This document shows positions 51,806 through 60,436 of a stretch of DNA of 64,000 nucleotides, piece by piece. Origin of the DNA: JAAXPZ01 sp965215705 (GTDB lineage Bacteria > Campylobacterota > Campylobacteria > Campylobacterales > Sulfurovaceae); the NCBI GenBank assembly GCA_965215705.1, contig CBDCEE010000008.1, forward strand, positions 62,001-126,000. The letters run 5' to 3'. A model generated the notes under the pieces. That model saw nothing but the letters and a program-made list of their open reading frames with translations. It searched no databases and was not told where the DNA came from. Made by a program: the position numbers and the translations under genes. How positions within the stretch are numbered: the first letter of the stretch is position 1; each line of letters starts with the position of its first letter.

Positions 51806-52957
51806 CTAGCAGGGAAATGAGACAGTAAATCGCAGGTCTCTTTTTCTAGATTCAAGAGTAAGTTTACCTCCCATCTCTTCAGTAGAGAGTTTAACCAGCA
51901 CCATACCCAAACCATGGCTCTCTTTAAGTTTTTTGATATCCATTTCTACCGTACCCCCTGTTTGTCGGTAGATTAATTCACACATCCCTTCTGTTTTTGT
52001 AAAATTGATATCGATATGTATGGGATCCCCTTTTTTGGTATGTTTAATGCTGTTGGTATAGAGCTCATTGAGTATCGTTCTCAGTCTCAAGATCTTCTCC
52101 AGGGGGAGAGAGACACTGTCAGTATATATCGTGACTGTCTTCGTATATGCATAGGCTCGTTCTATCAGTGTAATCAATTCCTTGATATATGCACCTACAT
52201 CCACATCGCCAATATCATCTGATCGGTAGAGCGCCTCATGTACCAGTGCCATTGCCTCTATACGAAGCTTGTTTTTACGCAGGATCTCTTCTGGTTCGTC
52301 TATATACCCACGATGCAGGCGCAGAATCTGTAGCCCTAGCGCTGAAGACATCTTGTTGAGATTATTTTTGATACGGTGGTGGATCTCTTTGAGGAGGAGC
52401 TCTTTTTGGCTATTGGCATGCTCCATCTTTTGATAGGATTCCTCGATAGCAAGCTGATAAAAAGTCCCAAATGCCAGGATAAACAGTGCACCAAATGTAT
52501 ATACCTGCAAAGCGTCTTTTCTAAACATTGCAGAATCCATATGCAATACACTATAGGCATAATAACTCCATAATACCAAAAGCATATAGTAGAGTACACT
52601 GGTGATCAACGCTTGCCTAAGTGGCAGTAAAAAAAAGATAAGCAATGGTATAATCATCATAATAAGGTAGCTGTGTAGCACAAAGTGATCGAGATAAAGT
52701 AAAGCATTGTACCCTATGGTTGCTATTGCAATACCACTATAGACAAAGAATATATAGTTTTTTATATAGTGATAATGCACCAGTAACAATACCGCTAGAG
52801 CAGATATTACACTTTGAACAATGGCTTGGGCATTTCTCCCTGATGACATATCCAAGAGAGCACCCAAGAGTGCAATAACGGAAACAGCAGACGTAATACC
52901 ATAGATAAACCGGTCTCTACGATCAAGCATCATAAAAGTGTAAAAAAAACCTTTCAT
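51806..52957 (-). CDS. membrane sensor histidine kinase (HisKA_2 type)
   Basis: A 383-residue kinase. Six or so membrane helices fill the first 170 residues with no large periplasmic loop, so the signal is likely sensed in the membrane. The phospho-accepting box is KEIHHRIKNNL (HisKA_2/HWE-like), followed by the N box LRTILNELYTNSIKHT and the G box SHGLGMVLVKL. The ATG at 52957 has AGGAG upstream; an ATG 8 codons earlier overlaps it. It is divergent from a response regulator gene, its probable partner. Confidence 0.85.
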   Translation of the reverse strand: MKGFFYTFMMLDRRDRFIYGITSAVSVIALLGALLDMSSGRNAQAIVQSVISALAVLLLVHYHYIKNYIFFVYSGIAIATIGYNALLYLDHFVLHSYLIMMIIPLLIFFLLPLRQALITSVLYYMLLVLWSYYAYSVLHMDSAMFRKDALQVYTFGALFILAFGTFYQLAIEESYQKMEHANSQKELLLKEIHHRIKNNLNKMSSALGLQILRLHRGYIDEPEEILRKNKLRIEAMALVHEALYRSDDIGDVDVGAYIKELITLIERAYAYTKTVTIYTDSVSLPLEKILRLRTILNELYTNSIKHTKKGDPIHIDINFTKTEGMCELIYRQTGGTVEMDIKKLKESHGLGMVLVKLSTEEMGGKLTLESRKRDLRFTVSFPC

Positions 52958-53084
52958 ACACTGCACTCCTCTTTCTCTCAAATTATACTATAAGTTCGAC
53001 TCTACTCTTTTGTATTATATAGAAGATATGTTACGCCTTTGTTGCATCAGTGAGGAGATAAGCTATCTCAAAAGCAGAGTTGTT

Positions 53085-53090
53085 TATAAT
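53085..53090 (+). promoter_or_regulatory. -10 box (TATAAT) 6 nt before the response regulator gene
   Basis: TATAAT, then AGAAAA, then the ATG at 53097. No ribosome site is possible in so short a leader, so a leaderless mRNA is predicted. Confidence 0.5.
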
Positions 53091-53096
53091 AGAAAA

Positions 53097-53774
53097 ATGA
53101 AAAAGGGAACTATTTTTATCGTAGAAGATGATCTAGTCTCGGCACAATATCTCAAAGAGATCCTCGAGGTCGAGGGGTTTGAGATCCTCGGTATCGCAGA
53201 TGATGGTCAGGATGCATTAGATAGGTTACGGAGCTGTCCTGTCGATATCGTCCTGATGGATATCATCCTCAAAGGAGTCATGACAGGCTCGGAAGCTGCA
53301 CTCATCCTCAAACAGATGCACCCCTCATGCAAGGTTATTTTTCTGACCGCTTATGCCGATGAAGAGATGATCGAGTATGCACTCGATGCCAAAGCTGCTG
53401 CCTATCTCATGAAACCTTATCGAGAGAAAGAGATCATCGCAACGATCCAAATAGTGATGAAGCAGGATCAGCCCAAAGAGGTACCCAATACAACCAAGAT
53501 CCAACTCAAAAACGAATTTGTCTATGATATGGAGAAACATACACTACGCAAAGAAGGTAAACTCATCCCTCTCTCAGAAAAGAAGAGAAGACTCATCGAG
53601 ATACTGGCAAAAAACAGAGACCGTGTCGTATCCAATGAGGAGCTCTATATGTATATCTGGCAAGAACCTAAAAGCAACGGAAGTTTGAGATCTCTCATCA
53701 GCCGATTTAAGGATCAGGTAGGTACTGAGATCATCACCAATGTAAACAGTCTAGGATATATGGTTACCTCTTAG
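53097..53774 (+). CDS. response regulator, receiver plus winged-helix domain
   Basis: A 225-residue regulator. The receiver domain (about 1-120) has IFIVEDD with the acidic pair, VDIVLMDIILKG with the phospho-acceptor Asp, FLTAYADEE, and YLMKPYREKEI with the Lys. The C-terminal 95 residues (EFVYDMEKHTLRKEGKLIPLSEKKRRLIEIL, quoted in part) follow the OmpR/PhoB-type winged helix pattern, ending RSLISRFKDQVGTEIITNVNSLGYMV. It faces the histidine kinase gene across a 139-bp divergent promoter region. Target genes unknown. Confidence 0.87.
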   Translation: MKKGTIFIVEDDLVSAQYLKEILEVEGFEILGIADDGQDALDRLRSCPVDIVLMDIILKGVMTGSEAALILKQMHPSCKVIFLTAYADEEMIEYALDAKAAAYLMKPYREKEIIATIQIVMKQDQPKEVPNTTKIQLKNEFVYDMEKHTLRKEGKLIPLSEKKRRLIEILAKNRDRVVSNEELYMYIWQEPKSNGSLRSLISRFKDQVGTEIITNVNSLGYMVTS

Positions 53775-54553
53775 TCTTTTTTCCTCGCTAAGATATGTAC
53801 ATACCTTCCCATCATTTTATACACCTCTTCACGACAATAACGATACTCTAACGCTAGTAACGCTTCTATCTCAGACTGCTCCAGCACCTCCTTAGACATA
53901 TAGTCATGAAACACACGAATCCCAGTCACCACTTCGATCTCATACCCATGTGACTCCAGCCACGCGATCAGTACCTCTGGCTTCTGTGGATGGGGAGGGG
54001 TGAGTTTTTTACCTTTGCCATACCATTGGCTCTCATCCAGAAGAAAGGGCAATCGCCATGCCCCTTTCATCGCATTACGGTAGACAAAGCTATGGTAGTT
54101 GAAAAAAAGTAGTGAAAGATGACCTCCCACTTTGACACTATCTGAAATGACCTCTAAGGTTTCCAAAGGGTGTGCCAGCCATTCAATGACTGCATGAAAC
54201 AAGACAAGGTCTTGGGGAGGAAGTGTAGGCGAGATTTCTTGGGAAGGTGCTTTGTGAAAGGTTGCTTCACACCCTGCCTCAGCAAAAGAAGCTTGGGATT
54301 TTTGAAGCATCTTGTAGGAGATGTCACAACAGGTTAAGTGATGGTTATTCTGAGCAAACCAAAGAGCCATCTGCCCCAATCCACACCCTGCATCCCAGAT
54401 ATCCAGAGGTGCTGAATCATGCAGACTTGAAAGGTCTTCTTGGAGAAGCTTGAGTCGCCACTCTCCTTTGACCGTACCGTAGATACGATCCTCAAACTTG
54501 TCTATGAGGGTATCAAAGTTTTGGTCATATTTTCCACGTTGTTTGGGTGCCAT
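53771..54553 (-). CDS. cmoM: tRNA 5-carboxymethoxyuridine methyltransferase (CmoM-like)
   Basis: A 260-residue SAM-dependent methyltransferase. QNFDTLIDKFEDRIYGTVKGEWRL at the N-terminus, WDAGCGLGQMALWFA (SAM loop), LVLFHAVIEWLAHPLETL and TGIRVFHDYM ... ALEYRYCREEVYKMMGRYVHI match E. coli CmoM almost block by block. It methylates cmo5U at the tRNA wobble position. It starts 12 nt after the tkt stop codon and overlaps the response regulator stop on the other strand by 4 nt. Confidence 0.9.
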   Translation of the reverse strand: MAPKQRGKYDQNFDTLIDKFEDRIYGTVKGEWRLKLLQEDLSSLHDSAPLDIWDAGCGLGQMALWFAQNNHHLTCCDISYKMLQKSQASFAEAGCEATFHKAPSQEISPTLPPQDLVLFHAVIEWLAHPLETLEVISDSVKVGGHLSLLFFNYHSFVYRNAMKGAWRLPFLLDESQWYGKGKKLTPPHPQKPEVLIAWLESHGYEIEVVTGIRVFHDYMSKEVLEQSEIEALLALEYRYCREEVYKMMGRYVHILARKKD

Positions 54554-54564
54554 AGATGACCAGG

Positions 54565-56550
54565 CTACGCCTCTCCCAACTTCTCGATCGTCACAGGCTT
54601 GTTCTCCACACCCATCAATGTACAAGCTCTCTGCTTGATCCCTTTGATCGTGAAACCAAACTTTTTGAACAATTCTCCTGCTGGTGCAGAGGCTCCGAAG
54701 CTTTCCATACCTAGGACATCATCGGCATAGCGGTAGTACTCTGTCGCAGAAGCGGCTTCCACTGCCAATACTTTTGTTGCAGGATCGACAACTGTCTCTT
54801 TGTATGTTTTATCCTGCTCATTGAAAAGATCCAGACAAGGCACAGAAACAATATTTGTATTGATCCCCATCTGCTCTAGGAAACATCCTGCTTGGAGAGA
54901 GGGCATGAGCTCTGAGCCACTTGCCATGATGGTCAACGTGGCATTCTCTCGTTTTTTGACGATATAGGCACCACGGCTTACCTCACCATAGTCTCTGGTA
55001 GGCTTAAGAGTCTTGAGCTTTTGACGAGAGAGGACGAAACCATGAGGGGCTTGCATCTCTAATGCTGTCTTCCATGCTTCGACATTCTCTGTGGCATCCG
55101 CTGGTCTCCATACGTAGAAGTTGGGCAGTGCTCTGAACTGACTGATGTGTTCTATAGGCTCATGTGTTGGGCCATCTTCACCCACACCGATACTATCGTG
55201 TGTCCAGACAAAGAAGTTTTGGATACCTGTGAGTGCTGCGATCCTCGCACTTGGTTTCATATAGTCAGAGAAGACAAAGAAAGTCGCATTGAAAGGAATG
55301 ACCGTACCATACAGTGCCATCGCATTGGTGATCGCTGCCATGGCATGTTCACGGATACCAAAGTGGATATTTTTGCCTTTAGGGAAATCCCCCATCTCTT
55401 TAAGTGTCGTTTTGTTCGATGGTGAAAGATCTGCTGATCCTCCGATGAAGCCTGGCAGGGCTTTGGAAATGGCATTGAGGATCTGCCCATTGGAGTCTCG
55501 GGTCGCCAGTCCCTCTGTGCCTGTAAAGTCAGGAAATTCAATTGTAGAGAGATCTGGATGCTGTAATCTCTCCAGTGCATGGTTCTGCTCGATGAGCGGG
55601 GCTTCTTTCTGTCTGTGTATCCATTCTTTTTCTGCCAGCTCTCCCTGCTCCAGTGCACATCTAAATCTGAGCAATACATCCTCTGGGATATAGAACTGCT
55701 TGTCTTCAGGAAAGCCTGCCTTTTTCTTGGAAGCTCTGATTGTCTCTTCACCCAGTGGGGCACCATGGGTCTCATGGCTGCCCTCCAGCCCTTGGGCACC
55801 TTTGCCGATGATCGTATTGGCAATGATGATCGTAGGTTTAGTGGCTGTTTTTGCACTGTTCAATGCTTCATCTATCTCATCATAGCAGTGTCCGTTGATA
55901 CGCAAGACATTCCAGTTCTGCGCCTCAAAACGCTGCGCAACATTTTCACTCCATGCGATACTCGTATCTCCCTCGATAGTAATCTCATTGGAGTCATAGA
56001 TAAGCACGAGATCTTTGAGTCCTAGGTGTCCTGCCAGAGCACAGGCTTCATAGCTGATACCCTCTTGGAGATCCCCATCACCACAGAGACAGTAGACTTT
56101 GTGATCGATCAGATCACAGGTGTCTGAGTTGACTTGGTTGGCAGTATATGCTTCTGCCATAGCAAAACCTACAGCGTTGGCAATACCCTGCCCAAGGGGG
56201 CCTGTGGTGATCTCTATGCCATCCGTGTGTCCATACTCAGGATGCCCTGGGGTCTTGGAGTCAAGCTGACGGAAGTTCTTGAGATCCTCCAGACTTACAT
56301 CATAGCCCCAAAGGTGCAACAATGAATATATCAGTCCCGTACCATGCCCACCGGAAAAGACCAGTCTATCACGGTTGAGCCATTTTGGGTTCTTAGGGTT
56401 ATGGCTAAGATGCTCGCCCAGTACCACAGCAATATCCGCCAGTCCCATCGGTGCACCCGGGTGTCCTGAGTTTGCCTTTTGTATCATATCGGCTGCTAAG
56501 AATCTGATCGTATCTGCCATCTTTTGACGCATTGTATTCTGCTCGGTCAT
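54565..56550 (-). CDS. tkt: transketolase
   Basis: A 661-residue transketolase. NSGHPGAPMGLADIA, FSGGHGTGLIYSLLHL, GPLGQGIANAVGFAMAE, CGDGDLQEGISYEA (TPP site), TWTHDSIGVGEDGPTHEPIEH-type block and FGASAPAGELFKKFGFT are all present. It exchanges two-carbon units in the non-oxidative pentose phosphate pathway. AAGGACAAC precedes the ATG. It is followed by cmoM in the same direction. Confidence 0.97.
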   Translation of the reverse strand: MTEQNTMRQKMADTIRFLAADMIQKANSGHPGAPMGLADIAVVLGEHLSHNPKNPKWLNRDRLVFSGGHGTGLIYSLLHLWGYDVSLEDLKNFRQLDSKTPGHPEYGHTDGIEITTGPLGQGIANAVGFAMAEAYTANQVNSDTCDLIDHKVYCLCGDGDLQEGISYEACALAGHLGLKDLVLIYDSNEITIEGDTSIAWSENVAQRFEAQNWNVLRINGHCYDEIDEALNSAKTATKPTIIIANTIIGKGAQGLEGSHETHGAPLGEETIRASKKKAGFPEDKQFYIPEDVLLRFRCALEQGELAEKEWIHRQKEAPLIEQNHALERLQHPDLSTIEFPDFTGTEGLATRDSNGQILNAISKALPGFIGGSADLSPSNKTTLKEMGDFPKGKNIHFGIREHAMAAITNAMALYGTVIPFNATFFVFSDYMKPSARIAALTGIQNFFVWTHDSIGVGEDGPTHEPIEHISQFRALPNFYVWRPADATENVEAWKTALEMQAPHGFVLSRQKLKTLKPTRDYGEVSRGAYIVKKRENATLTIMASGSELMPSLQAGCFLEQMGINTNIVSVPCLDLFNEQDKTYKETVVDPATKVLAVEAASATEYYRYADDVLGMESFGASAPAGELFKKFGFTIKGIKQRACTLMGVENKPVTIEKLGEA

Positions 56551-56600
56551 TGTTGTCCTTGTTGTGTTGTATTGAATTCGCTCATTTTGCTACCGTCATT

Positions 56601-56675
56601 CTGAACTCGATACAAAATCCATAGCCAAATAAACCAATGACGCTGATTCATTTGTGGATCCTGAATCGAATTCAG
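56601..56675. repeat. imperfect 20-bp inverted repeat between ispA and tkt
   Basis: CTGAACTCGATACAAAATCC and GGATCCTGAATCGAATTCAG match at 16 of 20 positions and are 35 bp apart. The wording (GTCATTCTGAA ... GGATCCTGAATC) resembles a palindromic intergenic repeat common in many bacterial genomes. Confidence 0.55.
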
Positions 56676-56689
56676 GTGGGCACAAAACA

Positions 56690-57538
56690 TTATCTATGCC
56701 TATAGAGATACTTCTGTATCAGCGGCTCCAGCGCAGTTTGCAGTCGCTTGTCAAAGGTATGAAACTGTGTCTCTAGCTCAGCAGCCAGTGACTCTGCCTG
56801 AACAATACTCTCCTCTAGCCCCAAGAGATTGATAAAGCTGTTCTTCTCTCCATCATTGCCTGTGATCTTGCCCGCCTCTTCACTGCTCTGGGTCTCATCG
56901 ATGATATCATCCTGTATCTGAAACAGCAACCCCAGTCCGATACCAAAGTCATAGAGTGCCTGCTGTACTGCACCATCCAATCCAACGATCACCGCTCCCA
57001 TCTGGAGGCTGGCAGCGATGAGTTTGGCGGTCTTGTTGGTATGCAGCTCTCTGACCTGCGCTATCGTCAACGGTGTGTTTTCGAAATAAAGATCGATCGC
57101 CTGCCCCAGCACCATTCCTTCAGTACCGCCATTGTATGCGAGGATCTCTACAAGCTTGATACGTACATCCTCACGAAAAGCAGCACGAGCAAGCAGTAAA
57201 AATGCATGGGTATTGAGCGCATCACCCGCCAGGATCGCAGTAGCCTGATCATATGTGACATGAAGTGTAGGATGTCCACGACGTAGGGGAGAATCATCCA
57301 TGGCAGGGAGATCATCATGGATCAGTGAGTAGGTATGAAAGTATTCCAGTGCCAATGCCGGTGCAAAAGCAGACTCGACCAGGAGAGGCTCGTAGGCTTC
57401 TACCACCCTAAGCAAAAGCATTGGACGGAAACGTTTACCTCCTGCCAGTAGCATAGTGCTCAGTGCTTCTGCATAGATGGGATGAAAGGTATCAACAACG
57501 GGTACATTCTCCCGTAAATACTGCTCAAACTGTTGCAT
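56690..57538 (-). CDS. ispA: polyprenyl (farnesyl/geranylgeranyl) diphosphate synthase
   Basis: A 282-residue trans-prenyltransferase. GGKRFRPML is the first motif, HDDLPAMDDSPLRRG the first aspartate-rich motif with the extra residues typical of IspA, GMVLGQAIDL follows, and FQIQDDIIDE is the second aspartate-rich motif. It condenses IPP with allylic diphosphates for quinone and cell-wall lipid carriers. The ATG at 57538 has GGAGG upstream. The length fits IspA. Confidence 0.92.
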   Translation of the reverse strand: MQQFEQYLRENVPVVDTFHPIYAEALSTMLLAGGKRFRPMLLLRVVEAYEPLLVESAFAPALALEYFHTYSLIHDDLPAMDDSPLRRGHPTLHVTYDQATAILAGDALNTHAFLLLARAAFREDVRIKLVEILAYNGGTEGMVLGQAIDLYFENTPLTIAQVRELHTNKTAKLIAASLQMGAVIVGLDGAVQQALYDFGIGLGLLFQIQDDIIDETQSSEEAGKITGNDGEKNSFINLLGLEESIVQAESLAAELETQFHTFDKRLQTALEPLIQKYLYRHR

Positions 57539-57593
57539 CAATCCTCCATCAAGACTTTTGGTAGGTTATTGGCAAAATTATAGCGAATTAGGA

Positions 57594-57599
57594 TAAAAT
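57594..57599 (+). promoter_or_regulatory. -10-like box (TAAAAT) 6 nt before a small membrane protein gene
   Basis: TAAAAT, then ACGCCT, then the ATG at 57606. Same spacing as the other predicted leaderless promoters. Confidence 0.35.
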
Positions 57600-57605
57600 A
57601 CGCCT

Positions 57606-57827
57606 ATGAATCAGTTAGAAAATAGACAGAAAAAAACCATCATCCTCTGGACGAAGAGGCTCACAGGAGTTGCAACCATCATACTATGGGCTGTCGTCCT
57701 CTATAATATTTTTCAAAGTGGGGGGAATTTCAGTGATCAAGCCCCCAAATGCATTATGTCTACGATGATTATCTTTGGGGTACTCACTACGATTTATAAA
57801 GGCTTGGAATATTGGGAGAGATCGTAG
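57606..57827 (+). CDS. small two-helix membrane protein (73 aa)
   Basis: A 73-residue protein with a basic N-terminus and two membrane helices (about 20-36 and 50-63) joined by a short loop with QAPKCIM. No family is recognised. It lies between divergent ispA and convergent aroK, with no clear ribosome site. It may be leaderless. Confidence 0.5.
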   Translation: MNQLENRQKKTIILWTKRLTGVATIILWAVVLYNIFQSGGNFSDQAPKCIMSTMIIFGVLTTIYKGLEYWERS

Positions 57828-57844
57828 GAGGTATATCGTGGGTT

Positions 57845-58351
57845 CTATAGGGCCTTTTTTATCTCTTTACAAACCTCTTTCATGCTCTTTCCTTCAACGC
57901 TCACCACGATATCTGCCACTGATTTATACGCACCTTCACGCTCACGATAGAGGGTTTTGGCTTTATCGATTTCAGAAAAGAGTGGACGTTTAGCCAGCTT
58001 CTCTTCACTATTTTTGGCTGCTTTGAGGCGATTGTGTATCCATTCAAAGGAGGCATCGAGTAAGACTACAGTGCCTAGCTCTTTGAGATTATCCACCTTA
58101 TAAAACCCACCACCACAGCTAATCAGTGTCTTTTTGACCGATTTCTCTATCCAATTAGCACAGGCTTGCTCTTGGGCTCGGAAGTGTGCTTCGCCGTATT
58201 TGGCAAAGATTGCTTTGACTTCTGCATTCACTGAGGATTCAATTAGGTCATCAGTATCGATATTAAACACGCCATAGCGCTTGGCATAGGCGCGGGCAAC
58301 AGTACCTTTTCCCACACCCATAAATCCTATCAAGATAATATTTTTTTTCAT
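57845..58351 (-). CDS. aroK: shikimate kinase
   Basis: A 168-residue P-loop kinase. GFMGVGKGTVARAYAKRYGV is the Walker A region (Gly-Lys-Gly in place of Gly-Lys-Ser/Thr), DTDDLIE binds shikimate and Mg, SCGGGFYK is the substrate loop, and RPLFSE the lid. It phosphorylates shikimate in aromatic amino acid synthesis. Its first base overlaps the stop of the upstream gene. Confidence 0.93.
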   Translation of the reverse strand: MKKNIILIGFMGVGKGTVARAYAKRYGVFNIDTDDLIESSVNAEVKAIFAKYGEAHFRAQEQACANWIEKSVKKTLISCGGGFYKVDNLKELGTVVLLDASFEWIHNRLKAAKNSEEKLAKRPLFSEIDKAKTLYREREGAYKSVADIVVSVEGKSMKEVCKEIKKAL

Positions 58352-58605
58352 TAGACAGTATTGTATCTATCTATCACTTTTTTGAGTCGTTTTCTCAGTG
58401 TTCTCAGAGCATCCGTAGCTGTGGCACCCTCCGCCATAAATGAGTCAAACTCATCAAACTGTATCTTGGCCACCCAGCCTACTTTGGTATGTCGTTTGAT
58501 CCCTACAAATCGTACCTCTCCGAAATGCTCCTTAGCCATTTTATAAATTCTATCTATTCTTTGGTCTAACGTTTTTGATTCTTTTTGTGTTGCATCTGCT
58601 GTCAT
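58351..58605 (-). CDS. hypothetical protein upstream of aroK (84 aa)
   Basis: An 84-residue soluble protein. EHFGEVRFVGIKRHTKVGWVAKIQF and the C-terminal helix DALRTLRKRLKKVIDRYN are the notable segments. AAGGATAGAA precedes the ATG at 58605; an in-frame ATG 6 codons earlier overlaps that site. It is translationally coupled to aroK (one-base overlap). It may be nucleotide- or RNA-binding from its basic end, but I do not recognise it. Confidence 0.65.
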   Translation of the reverse strand: MTADATQKESKTLDQRIDRIYKMAKEHFGEVRFVGIKRHTKVGWVAKIQFDEFDSFMAEGATATDALRTLRKRLKKVIDRYNTV

Positions 58606-58668
58606 TTCTATCCTTTCTAACATTCTTTATCGAATCGCATTATAGCATAACTAGGTATAGGAAAAGCG

Positions 58669-60105
58669 CTAATAAGATACTTTTGTATCCTTATCGTAAC
58701 GCAGTTCAAAGAGCACTTTGATCTTTTGATGCTCTTTCGGTACCAGAGCTACTTCTATCTCTAGCCTTCCGTCTGCCAATAATCTATGGCTGCTTGCCCC
58801 TTCTACTGAGATTAACTTGACCTCAATCTTATCTGTGGTGGAGGTCGGTATCCTTTCAATGATCGTGATCTTCTTGGGCGTAGTAGCAATATTTGTAATA
58901 TCCAGTTCAAAGCCATCTTTTTTACGGATCGAGCCCCCAAATATACCACTGCTCCGGTCTTTTTTAACCACAGATTTTCGCTGCACCAGTATCTCATCAT
59001 CTATATCCACATTCAACATATATTTACCATCCCTATACTCCCCATAGGCTTGGTCGCTGACCAGTCTTTTATCCTTTTGAATACGCCATTGATTGGACTC
59101 GATAGGAGATTGTGGCTGAAAACTGCACGCCCTGTATACCTGCTGATCTCTGTAGGGATAACTAACATAGGCACACTCTGCAGGAGCCTTATACTCCGCT
59201 ATTTTGACTTTGATCTCTTCCCCTGTCGAAGGAAGTTCTATGCCTGAGATATGGTAATTCTTATAGCCCGTTTGCACCACCGCACCCATCTCTGAAACAG
59301 GCTCAACAGGTGCGATATCACCACCTATCCCTGCATTAACCATCGATGTTTCGGCATAGGCCATTTTTTCTTTTTTCATCGATTTTCTTAGCCGGAGATC
59401 CCGTCTGATTCTCGCTACCCACGGGTTAAATTGTTGAGGACGGAGGTAGACTCTATAGGACTTGGCATAGATATCTGCCTCTTTGGCAACGATATCGATC
59501 CCACTGTGGTTGGATAGTGCGATGAACTGTTTGATCGCGATGGCATTGGGGTCACTGGTATCTGCTTCATAGAGGAGTTTTGCACCTATATAACCTGCAG
59601 GTATTGTAAGCTCCTGCTCTCCGGTACACTTCTTTTTTGCGATAGTGACTTCTCTCGTAGGGGATTGCTTGTCAAAAGCTTGTTTCAAACTACGCTTTGC
59701 TTTACTCAGTTGTGTTATTTTTTCTACAAGTTCAGACTGATGTATACCGATCTTGGTGGCTGCTTCGATCCACTGGGTGGCATCTACCTGGGTAGGTTTG
59801 GCAATAGTGATGAACTTGTCGAGGGTTTTCCCCTCTAACTGTAGTGCCCGTTCAGAACGTTCGAGCTCTTCTATTTTACCTATCTCTTCACAAAGCCTCA
59901 CTTTGGAAGGGCAAGAGGCTGAGGGAAGCAGTGTCAAAGCCTGCCCATCACACGTTGCAGTCACTCCCTGACTCAGCCCAATAAAGCGATCTGTAGGAAT
60001 CATACGGTATTTGGCGCCATCCTGATAGATCTCCAAAGTAGATGCTGATACCCCAGCCACCATTGCTGCACTTGCATATATCGACATTAAAATATTTTTT
60101 TTCAT
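58669..60105 (-). CDS. DUF4139-type exported protein
   Basis: A 478-residue protein with a signal peptide (MKKNILMSIYASAAMVAGVSAS). The first 190 residues are partly coiled coil (IEELERSERALQLEGKTLDKFI, LSKAKRSLKQAFDK), and the C-terminal half has the DUF4139 pattern KDGFELDITNIATTPKKITIIERIPTS followed by DGRLEIEVALVPKEHQKIKVLFELRY (quoted in parts). The family is bacterial and of unknown function, sometimes called mucoidy-inhibitor-like. The ATG at 60105 has AAAGGATAT upstream. It is divergent from the large surface protein. Confidence 0.72.
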   Translation of the reverse strand: MKKNILMSIYASAAMVAGVSASTLEIYQDGAKYRMIPTDRFIGLSQGVTATCDGQALTLLPSASCPSKVRLCEEIGKIEELERSERALQLEGKTLDKFITIAKPTQVDATQWIEAATKIGIHQSELVEKITQLSKAKRSLKQAFDKQSPTREVTIAKKKCTGEQELTIPAGYIGAKLLYEADTSDPNAIAIKQFIALSNHSGIDIVAKEADIYAKSYRVYLRPQQFNPWVARIRRDLRLRKSMKKEKMAYAETSMVNAGIGGDIAPVEPVSEMGAVVQTGYKNYHISGIELPSTGEEIKVKIAEYKAPAECAYVSYPYRDQQVYRACSFQPQSPIESNQWRIQKDKRLVSDQAYGEYRDGKYMLNVDIDDEILVQRKSVVKKDRSSGIFGGSIRKKDGFELDITNIATTPKKITIIERIPTSTTDKIEVKLISVEGASSHRLLADGRLEIEVALVPKEHQKIKVLFELRYDKDTKVSY

Positions 60106-60370
60106 CACATATCCTTTGTTCCCAAAAGTATAACACATCTAAGAAAACTGTTGATAAACAATCCCTATAACAAGATAATGTCAAATTATAAAAAATAATT
60201 TTGACATTTTTAAAGTATAATAGGTAAGATGTGGTGATTCTTTAGTCCGCTAAGAGACTATTAACGGGAAAAACCATATAATTAGTAATAAGGTGTGGTT
60301 ATTTTACAATCATCTATTTTATTTTATTTAAAACTTTAGATCTAATGAGATCTAGGGTTAGGAGTTTGTT
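60106..60370. promoter_or_regulatory. divergent region upstream of the large surface protein
   Basis: A 265-bp region. TATAAT at 60216-60221 in GTATAATAGG is a good extended -10 for the surface gene, leaving a leader of about 140 nt. That leader contains two GTGTGGTTATT/GTGGTGATTC-like repeats and AGTCCGC-TAAGAG-ACTA. AGGAG at 60360-60364 is the ribosome site. No riboswitch class is recognised. Confidence 0.4.
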
Positions 60371-60427
60371 ATGAAAAATTCAGAAAATGCAATACAGATA
60401 TTTCATCCTATTTGGAAGATGAAACTC

Positions 60428-60436
60428 AAAAAAAAA
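60428..60436 (+). repeat. A9 tract near the start of the surface protein
   Basis: Nine A between MKL and the signal peptide. With eight A the ATG at 60371 (or 60419) is in frame with the export signal. Confidence 0.75.

Noticed and set aside
60201..60221. TTGACA and TATAAT as a -35/-10 pair
   Set aside because: They are only 9 bp apart, far below the 16-18 bp needed; only the extended -10 is kept.
60106..60370. Possible cyclic-di-GMP riboswitch ahead of the surface protein
   Set aside because: The leader is long enough and the gene type fits, but the conserved GEMM core and tetraloop-receptor sequences are not visible.
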